In this document: positions 1 to 5,502 of the stretch, piece by piece
Layout: each line of letters starts with the position of its first letter
Position numbering within the stretch: position 1 is the stretch's first letter
Assembly (NCBI GenBank): GCA_025966335.1
Contig: JAICRS010000204.1
Coordinates: 1 to 5,502, forward strand
Direction of reading: 5' to 3'
Source: Nocardioidaceae bacterium
GTDB taxonomy: Bacteria; Actinomycetota; Actinomycetes; Propionibacteriales; Nocardioidaceae
DNA: 5,502 bases
Notes under the pieces: model-generated
Databases searched by the model: none
Told to the model about the DNA's origin: nothing
What the model saw: only the letters and a program-made list of their open reading frames with translations
Position numbers and translations under genes: made by a program

Positions 1-2084
<2,084 letters not shown>

Positions 2085-2086
2085 AA

Positions 2087-2097
2087 CCCCTTCTTCC
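2087..2097 (-). promoter_or_regulatory. Shine-Dalgarno region deciding the uvrA start
   Basis: On the minus strand GGAAGAAGGGG ends two bases before GTG 2084; its GGAAG core lies 8 bases and its GAAGG core 4 bases from that codon. The alternative ATG at 2099 lies just upstream of this purine tract, so it cannot use it, and its own upstream sequence is C-rich. This, plus protein homology, favours GTG 2084. Confidence 0.5.
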
Positions 2098-2142
2098 ATG
2101 TCGTGGGCGTCGCTCTGCCCTGCCCATCCTGCTGCTGTCTGT

Positions 2143-2158
2143 TCGAACAACTGTTCGG
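2143..2158. promoter_or_regulatory. LexA (SOS) box upstream of uvrA
   Basis: TCGAACAACTGTTCGG matches the Gram-positive/actinobacterial LexA operator TCGAAC-N4-GTTCGA at 11 of its 12 specified positions; only the final base differs. Arms are 2143-2148 and 2153-2158. It lies 59 bases upstream of the uvrA GTG and just downstream of the candidate uvrA -10 hexamer, where bound LexA would block initiation. uvrA is a classic SOS gene, so position and sequence agree. It is also about 12 bp upstream of the -35 of the divergent plus-strand promoter and might influence that too. Confidence 0.88.
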
Positions 2159-2159
2159 C

Positions 2160-2188
2160 ATCCTATCTGTTGACACAAGCCGCCACTC
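2160..2188 (-). promoter_or_regulatory. Candidate uvrA promoter
   Basis: On the minus strand TAGGAT (2165-2160) fits the actinobacterial -10 pattern TANNNT. The region 17 bases upstream (2188-2183, GAGTGG) is a poor -35; a TTGTGT at 2178-2173 is too close to serve as one. Transcription would begin around 2153, inside the LexA box, leaving a leader of about 70 bases before GTG 2084. The -10 is plausible; the full promoter is inferred. Confidence 0.4.
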
Positions 2189-2200
2189 CGCCGGTTAGAT
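2170..2200 (+). promoter_or_regulatory. Promoter of the plus-strand isomerase/MBL unit, apparently leaderless
   Basis: A perfect -35 TTGACA (2170-2175) is followed after 19 bases by TTAGAT (2195-2200), with TAGATG one base further as an alternative register. The start ATG at 2207 lies 6 bases after the -10, so the transcript would begin at or next to the start codon. No Shine-Dalgarno sequence precedes this ATG, which agrees with leaderless translation. The spacer is longer than the usual 17 bases. Confidence 0.5.
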
Positions 2201-2206
2201 GACTTC

Positions 2207-2829
2207 ATGTCCGCTCCGGAACCCTCCTCGGCCCTGCCCCATCTCGATGAGACGGCTGCCGCCACATCACGCTATCTGGAGGCACTGACAGTTTTGACCG
2301 ACGAGGACATGCGGGCACCGTCGTTGCTTCCGGGATGGTCCCGGGGACACGTGGTGACGCACGTCGCGAGGAATGCGGACGGGCTGAGGAACCTCCTGGT
2401 GTGGGCGCGGACGGGTGTCGAGACTCCTCAGTACCCGTCGTGGGAACAACGCAACCGCGACATTGATTCCGGTGCCGGCCGGCCGCACGCCGCCCTGCTC
2501 GCGGACTCCCGCGCCTCCGCCGAGCGCTTCCTGGACGAGGTGGCGAACGTCACGGGCGACCAGTGGGCGGTGCCGGCTACTCCCCCGCCGACTGGCCCGA
2601 GGACTTCGTCCGGATGATCATCGGCCGGGTGCAGGACGACCGGGCGGACGGCCCGTCGATGGTCCTCTCCTCGACCGACATCGAGGGCCTGTGGAAGTTC
2701 GGCCGCGGCCAGGGGCCCGAGATCACCGGACCGGCGGCCGAGCTGGCCTGGTGGCTGATCGGCCGCGGCGACGGCGCCGGACTAGGGTCCTCCATAGGTG
2801 AACTCCCCCAGCTGCCGAGATGGAGATGA
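2207..2829 (+). pseudogene. Mycothiol-dependent maleylpyruvate isomerase family gene, broken by internal deletion and frameshift
   Basis: The family (MDMPI/DinB-like fold) uses mycothiol and a divalent metal, classically to isomerise maleylpyruvate. Residues 1-122 of the first frame match the N-terminal domain: LLPGWSRGHVVTHVARNAD, with His52 aligning exactly with metal ligand His52 of the Corynebacterium glutamicum enzyme. After QWAV (2572) homology jumps, in the next frame, to GAGYSPADWPEDF and runs cleanly to GELPQLPRWR, the usual family C-terminus, stop 2827-2829. Roughly 30 residues are absent between the two parts: the stretch that in C. glutamicum contains REVWIHAVDLG with ligands Glu144 and His148 (recalled from that structure). 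Net loss is 3n+1 bases. Read directly, the first frame ends at TGA 2615-2617 after 136 codons. Both halves otherwise look intact, suggesting a recent lesion. The substrate of the ancestral enzyme is unknown; many paralogues are not true maleylpyruvate isomerases. A sequencing slip could explain a frameshift but not the missing block. Confidence 0.85.
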
Positions 2830-2836
2830 CGAGTCG

Positions 2837-3493
2837 ATGACGTACGCCGGCAAGGTGAAGCCGGGCGGCCCGGCCGAGGTCCGCGAGCTCGCCCACCTGA
2901 TGATCTCGAAGCTGTCGGTCGGTGGTGACTGGAACAACAACGCCTACCTGCTGCGCTGCCGGGCGACCGACGAGCAGCTGCTCGTCGACGCCGCGAACGA
3001 GCCGGACCGGCTGCTGCAGATGGTCGGTCACGACGGCCTGGCCCGGGTGGTCACCACGCACCGGCACCAGGACCACTGGCAGGGACTCGCCGCGGTGGTG
3101 GACGCCACCGGCGCCGAGACCGTGGCCGGCGAGCAGGACGCGGACGAGATCCCGGTGCCCACCGCGCGCCGGGTGCAGCACGGCGACCAGGTCACCGTCG
3201 GCGAGTGCGAGCTCGAGGTGATCCACCTGGTCGGGCACACACCCGGCTCGATCGCGCTGCTGTACGACGATCCGGCCGGTACGCCGCACCTGTTCACCGG
3301 CGACTCGCTCTTCCCCGGCGGCGTCGGCAAGACGTGGTCGCCGGAGGACTTCGCCACCCTGCTCGACGAGGTGACCACGAAGCTGTTCGACCGGCTCCCG
3401 GACGAGACCTGGTTCTACCCCGGTCACGGCGACGACTCCACCCTCGGTGCCGAGCGCCCGCACCTGGCCGAGTGGCGCGAACGGGGCTGGTGA
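2837..3493 (+). CDS. MBL-fold metallo-hydrolase (glyoxalase II-like)
   Basis: A 218-residue cytoplasmic protein of the metallo-beta-lactamase superfamily. Visible dinuclear metal site: THRHQDHWQG (His75, His77, Asp79, His80), His134 in VGHTPGS, Asp156 in FTGDSLFPGG and His197 in FYPGHGDD. The GHTPGS, TGDSLF and PGHG spacing resembles the glyoxalase II/thioester hydrolase branch rather than antibiotic-hydrolysing lactamases, so a small-molecule thioester substrate (possibly a mycothiol conjugate, given the neighbour) is an inference. Start: ATG 2837 lies 7 bases after the stop of the preceding pseudogene, with GGAG at 2822-2825 spaced a rather long 11 bases. An in-frame GTG at 2798 would add 13 residues that look unlike the family and overlap the upstream gene. 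I see no separate promoter, so it was probably expressed from 2170-2200. An MBL-fold gene beside uvrA matches what I recall of M. tuberculosis Rv1637c/Rv1638. Confidence 0.93.
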   Translation: MTYAGKVKPGGPAEVRELAHLMISKLSVGGDWNNNAYLLRCRATDEQLLVDAANEPDRLLQMVGHDGLARVVTTHRHQDHWQGLAAVVDATGAETVAGEQDADEIPVPTARRVQHGDQVTVGECELEVIHLVGHTPGSIALLYDDPAGTPHLFTGDSLFPGGVGKTWSPEDFATLLDEVTTKLFDRLPDETWFYPGHGDDSTLGAERPHLAEWRERGW

Positions 3494-3553
3494 CGCCCCG
3501 TCGACCCGGTTCGGCATGAGCGCGCCGTCGGGGGGCGGCGAGGGCGGGGACGC

Positions 3554-3579
3554 TTGACCGGCCGCTGACCGGGTACCGT
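3554..3579 (+). promoter_or_regulatory. Candidate leaderless promoter of the 49-codon gene
   Basis: TACCGT (3574-3579) fits the TANNNT -10 pattern and sits 7 bases before ATG 3587, so a transcript would start at about the A of ATG. TTGACC (3554-3559) resembles a -35 but is only 14 bases from this -10, so it may not be used. The heptamer TGACCGG occurs twice here (3555-3561 and 3566-3572), one helical turn apart, and could be an activator site. Confidence 0.4.
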
Positions 3580-3586
3580 CGGCGAC

Positions 3587-3736
3587 ATGGGAATCATGAG
3601 CAAAGTCGTCAAGCTGGGAATCGCCAAGAAGGTCTACGACGAGGCCCGCAAGCCCGAGAACCAGCGCAAGATCAAGGAAGCCATCGCTTCCTTCCAGGAG
3701 AAGCGCACCAAGGGCAGCGGCGGCCCGCGCCCCTGA
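3587..3736 (+). CDS. Small basic hypothetical protein, 49 residues
   Basis: An intact frame of 49 codons runs from ATG 3587 to TGA 3734-3736. The product starts MGIMSKVVKLGIAKKVYDEA and ends GSGGPRP. It contains 9 Lys and 4 Arg against 5 acidic residues. Two helical segments are likely: an amphipathic one at about 3-20 with hydrophobic residues spaced three to four apart, and a charged one at about 24-42, followed by a Gly/Pro tail. There is no signal peptide or transmembrane stretch. I believe similar proteins containing KKVYDEARKPENQRKIK occur widely in actinobacteria, but I know no family name or function. Support for a real gene: coherent codon use, an appropriately placed -10 hexamer and its own intergenic spaces on both sides. 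No Shine-Dalgarno sequence precedes ATG 3587; an internal ATG at 3596 is a less likely start. Nucleic-acid or membrane-surface binding is possible from charge alone. Confidence 0.75.
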   Translation: MGIMSKVVKLGIAKKVYDEARKPENQRKIKEAIASFQEKRTKGSGGPRP

Positions 3737-3787
3737 CCGTTCCGCACTGACGCGGTGCCGTCGACAGAAGCACCTCTTCCACGGAAC

Positions 3788-3802
3788 TGCGGACGTACCG
3801 CA
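3788..3802. repeat. Short inverted repeat in the collagen-like gene promoter region
   Basis: TGCGG-ACGTA-CCGCA forms a perfect 5-bp inverted repeat with a 5-base centre. It covers the -38 to -24 region relative to the start at 3826, overlapping where a -35 would lie. It could be a repressor or activator site; at this G+C content a repeat this short can occur by chance. Confidence 0.25.
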
Positions 3803-3813
3803 CCTCCGCGCCG

Positions 3814-3819
3814 TACCTT
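3814..3819 (+). promoter_or_regulatory. -10 hexamer of the collagen-like gene, apparently leaderless
   Basis: TACCTT fits TANNNT and ends 6 bases before ATG 3826; no Shine-Dalgarno sequence lies between. No good -35 is visible at 17-18 bases upstream, where GGACGT-like sequence occurs within the inverted repeat 3788-3802. The geometry matches the starts at 2207 and 3587. Confidence 0.45.
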
Positions 3820-3825
3820 TCACGT

Positions 3826-4182
3826 ATGGGGAGAGTTCAGACATTTGTCGTGTCCGCCGTGCTCGCAGCAGTGTTCGGGTTCGTCGGCGCGCTGGGGGCA
3901 ATGGTGGCGTTCCACGACGAGCTTCGTGGCGAGCAGGGGGCAACCGGGTTGCAGGGTGCGCCGGGCGAACCGGGCCCGCCGGGAGCGGACGGCATCGATG
4001 GTGTCGACGGGGAACGGGGGTCACGCGGCCCGGCCGGGACGGCGGCGCGCGTGCCCACCCAGCAGAACGTGGACCTCGGCACCGCAGGGTGCGTGGGTGC
4101 CTCGGTGCAGGTGGTCACGGACGTGACGATCGAGAACCAGCGGATGCGGCTCGCCAAGGACTTCGTCTGCGTGACCGGCTGA
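3826..4182 (+). CDS. Membrane-anchored miniature collagen-like protein
   Basis: A 118-residue protein in three parts. Residues 7-29 form a hydrophobic helix (VVSAVLAAVFGFVGALGAMV), an uncleaved signal-anchor that would place the rest outside the cytoplasm. Residues 35-73 are an unbroken collagen-type Gly-X-Y run: glycine at every third position from Gly35 to Gly71, 13 triplets including GEPGPPGAD and charged GERGSRG. Residues 74-118 are a compact tail with two cysteines (Cys89, Cys115), able to form a disulfide, in the pattern GCVGAS...DFVCVTG. Collagen-like runs fold as homotrimers in other bacteria; thirteen triplets is very short, so stability would depend on charge pairs, the membrane helix and the tail acting as a trimerising unit. 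Function unknown; cell-surface spacer or adhesion roles are inference. ATG 3826 is the only start that keeps the whole anchor. It converges on the phosphotransferase gene, 34 bases between stops. Confidence 0.8.
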   Translation: MGRVQTFVVSAVLAAVFGFVGALGAMVAFHDELRGEQGATGLQGAPGEPGPPGADGIDGVDGERGSRGPAGTAARVPTQQNVDLGTAGCVGASVQVVTDVTIENQRMRLAKDFVCVTG

Positions 4183-4201
4183 CCCGCCCAGTGCCTGCGC
4201 C

Positions 4202-4222
4202 GACTGACCTGTCGGGTCAGTC
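4202..4222. terminator. Bidirectional hairpin terminator between convergent genes
   Basis: GACTGACC (4202-4209), a 5-base loop and GGTCAGTC (4215-4222) form a perfect 8-bp stem. It begins 20 bases after the collagen-like gene's stop, and the opposite gene's stop codon (4219-4217) lies within its right arm. There is no T-tract on either side, as is common for actinobacterial terminators. Position between convergent genes supports a role in both directions. Confidence 0.6.
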
Positions 4223-5218
4223 CTCGAGCAGCTCCAGGAACCATTCCCTGACCGGAAAGTCGTACTCCGCATGGGTGGTCACCGGCTCCCCGAGCAGCGC
4301 CGCCCGGTAGGACAGCGCACGGGCGACGCAACCGGTGCGGCGGGCGAGGGCGACGAGCCGGACCAGCTCGGCGTGGTCGGCGAAGGCGGTGAACGGCCCG
4401 AGATAGGCGTCCCGCACCCGCAGCACGCGCGGGTCGTCGAGCTCGAGACCGGCGGCGTGGCTGACCGAGTTCAGCGTGCACAGCATGGTCCCGAACGGGT
4501 GCCCGACCGATGCGTCGCCCCAGTCGATGATCCTGGCGCTGTCCAGGGAGCCGGCCCAGCAGATGTTGCCCGCGTGCAGGTCGTCGTGCTGAATCGAGTC
4601 GGGGACGCCGGAGCCGGCGAGCTCGGCGCACCAGCCGGCGTACTCGGGCAGTCTCGCGGCGAGCGCGTCGGCCTGCTCCGAGGTGAGCCCGCCTGTGTCC
4701 GGTGTCTGCGCGGCCAGCTGTTCCAGCAACGCGGCGGCCTGCTCGGGCATCGTCCGGGGGCTGACTTCGGGCGTGCCGGTGCCGAGCAGTTCGCGGACGT
4801 GGTCCCCGAGCAGGATCTGCGCTGCGGCGTACCGCTGCACGATGCCCTCCCAACGCGACCAGAGCTGCTCGGGCGCGGCGGTCGTGCGTAGCACCAGGCC
4901 CGCGTCGCGGGTCAGCGTCCATCCGCGCTCGGCGTCCACGGCCAGTACGTCGGCCACCAGGTCCGGGACCAGCTCCGCGAGGAGGCCGACCAACGTCGAC
5001 TCGTGCCGGGTGCCGGGCCCGTTCACCTTGAACCAGAGATCACCGTCGCTGCTGCCGAAACGGATCGCGGACGACCAGGGCCGGTTGTGTGGCTGGTCCA
5101 TCCCCCCTTCGAGCTCGAGCCCCTGGTCGTGACTGACTGCGGCCACCCAGGAACGTGCCTGGTCGTGGAAGGCTGCGCCCGCCCAGAGCGCGACGTTCGA
5201 CCCGGTGTTGACGTGCAT
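4217..5218 (-). CDS. Phosphotransferase of the aminoglycoside/choline kinase (APH) family
   Basis: A 333-residue cytoplasmic protein with the protein-kinase-like APH fold, which transfers ATP's gamma phosphate to a small-molecule hydroxyl. Visible in order: DLWFKVN with the ATP-anchoring Lys64; Glu73 in RHESTL, the likely helix-C partner; the catalytic loop IQHDDLHAGN with His211, catalytic base Asp213 and Asn218; and the metal-binding IIDWGD with Asp232. The usual DFG-like site is thus complete, so it is predicted active. The substrate cannot be read from sequence: chromosomal members are often not resistance genes, and aminoglycosides, macrolides, choline or a metabolite are all possible. 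ATG 5218 is the first start after an upstream in-frame stop at 5290-5288, and gives a length usual for the family. No Shine-Dalgarno sequence precedes it. It follows a LuxR-type regulator on the same strand after 74 bases, so co-transcription is possible, and it ends inside the hairpin at 4202-4222. Confidence 0.88.
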   Translation of the reverse strand: MHVNTGSNVALWAGAAFHDQARSWVAAVSHDQGLELEGGMDQPHNRPWSSAIRFGSSDGDLWFKVNGPGTRHESTLVGLLAELVPDLVADVLAVDAERGWTLTRDAGLVLRTTAAPEQLWSRWEGIVQRYAAAQILLGDHVRELLGTGTPEVSPRTMPEQAAALLEQLAAQTPDTGGLTSEQADALAARLPEYAGWCAELAGSGVPDSIQHDDLHAGNICWAGSLDSARIIDWGDASVGHPFGTMLCTLNSVSHAAGLELDDPRVLRVRDAYLGPFTAFADHAELVRLVALARRTGCVARALSYRAALLGEPVTTHAEYDFPVREWFLELLED

Positions 5219-5292
5219 GAGGACGATGATGACGTCGCTGGGGCGGCAGTTCCACCTGGTTTTGCGGTCTCCCCGAGCGATCGCACCTCATC

Positions 5293-5502
5293 TCACGGTG
5301 ACGGAGGATTCCGTTGGCGCGGCATCCGGGCCACCAGGTCGTCGTACCCGCGGACGCCCAGCTCCCGGGCCGTCGCCACCAGGGCCACCGTCGAGTGCTG
5401 GTCCGCACGTCGGAGCAAGTGCTGGACATGGGTGCGGACGGTGTTCACCGACAGATACAGTCGCGCGGCGATCTCACGTCGTGTCATGCCGGAGACCAAG
5501 CA
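5293..5502 (-). CDS. LuxR-family regulator, C-terminal HTH domain (5' end outside window)
   Basis: The last 69 codons of a minus-strand gene, open to the right edge and ending at TGA 5295-5293. The residues CLVSGMTRREIAARLYLSVN and then TVRTHVQHLLRRA match the four-helix LuxR/GerE-type DNA-binding domain: NREIA-like second helix, recognition helix around SVNTVRTHVQHLL, and the closing helix STVALVATARELGV. A proline-rich tail follows (PRQRNPPSP). A TTG at 5499 could read as a start, but the domain's first helix lies upstream of it, so the gene surely continues outside. LuxR-type domains usually sit at the C-terminus behind a receiver, ATPase or ligand domain; which one is present cannot be seen. 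It could control the phosphotransferase gene downstream, but that is inference from adjacency alone. Confidence 0.88.
   Translation of the reverse strand, partial: CLVSGMTRREIAARLYLSVNTVRTHVQHLLRRADQHSTVALVATARELGVRGYDDLVARMPRQRNPPSP

Noticed and set aside
2150..2178. LexA-independent (PafBC-type) DNA-damage promoter for uvrA using TTGTGTCAAC
   Set aside because: A TGTC element precedes a TAGGAT hexamer, but the spacing between them is much shorter than in the mycobacterial motif I remember.
2563..2829. C-terminal half of the isomerase as an independent gene starting at GTG 2563
   Set aside because: It is homologous to the second half of a two-domain protein and has no ribosome site at 2563; better explained as part of one disrupted gene.
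3494..3537. Possible terminator after the MBL gene (CGCCCC at 3494-3499 pairing with GGGGCG at 3532-3537)
   Set aside because: Only six G/C pairs around a 32-base loop and no T-tract; easily found by chance at this base composition.
2723..4024. 433-codon minus-strand frame across the MBL gene and small genes
   Set aside because: Its core is the reverse complement of the MBL hydrolase, low-complexity Arg/Ala/Pro sequence elsewhere, and it crosses three gene boundaries on the other strand.
4271..4891. 206-codon plus-strand frame
   Set aside because: Antisense to the phosphotransferase coding region; no motifs and no start signals.
3837..4922. 361-codon minus-strand frame overlapping the collagen-like and phosphotransferase genes
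   Set aside because: It is an out-of-frame reading of the phosphotransferase, which has complete catalytic motifs in its own frame; the Pro/Ser-rich end mirrors the Gly-X-Y codons.

Overview
The window is very G+C-rich, with strong G/C preference at third codon positions. It carries a mycothiol-dependent maleylpyruvate isomerase relative next to uvrA, an actinobacterial-type LexA operator, and several genes whose start codon sits 6-7 bases after a TANNNT -10 hexamer. Together these point to a high-GC actinobacterium. A Pseudonocardiales-like host is my guess from the protein flavour, not something the sequence proves.

Layout. Positions 1-2084 (minus strand) hold the first 694 codons of uvrA, the damage-recognition ATPase of nucleotide excision repair; its C-terminal third lies beyond the left edge. 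Positions 2085-2206 form a compact divergent control region: a near-perfect SOS box, a candidate uvrA -10 element, and an oppositely oriented promoter. On the plus strand follow a broken mycothiol-dependent isomerase gene (2207-2829), then, 7 bases later, an intact MBL-fold hydrolase (2837-3493). These two were probably one transcription unit. Next come a 49-codon basic protein gene (3587-3736) and a membrane-anchored miniature collagen-like protein (3826-4182), each with its own apparently leaderless promoter. A perfect 8-bp hairpin (4202-4222) separates them from two minus-strand genes: a phosphotransferase with the aminoglycoside/choline kinase fold (4217-5218) and, upstream of it, the C-terminal DNA-binding end of a LuxR-type regulator cut by the right edge (5293-5502).

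How the parts fit. uvrA next to an MBL-fold hydrolase is an arrangement I recall from other actinobacteria (Rv1637c/Rv1638 in Mycobacterium tuberculosis), so this is mostly ordinary chromosome. The least ordinary points are: an internal deletion of about 30 codons plus frameshift in the isomerase gene, removing two of three expected metal ligands; an SOS operator shared by closely packed divergent promoters; a very small collagen-like membrane protein; and a run of apparently leaderless genes. I see no mobile element, CRISPR array, tRNA or rRNA, and nothing that looks like a new defence or biosynthetic system.
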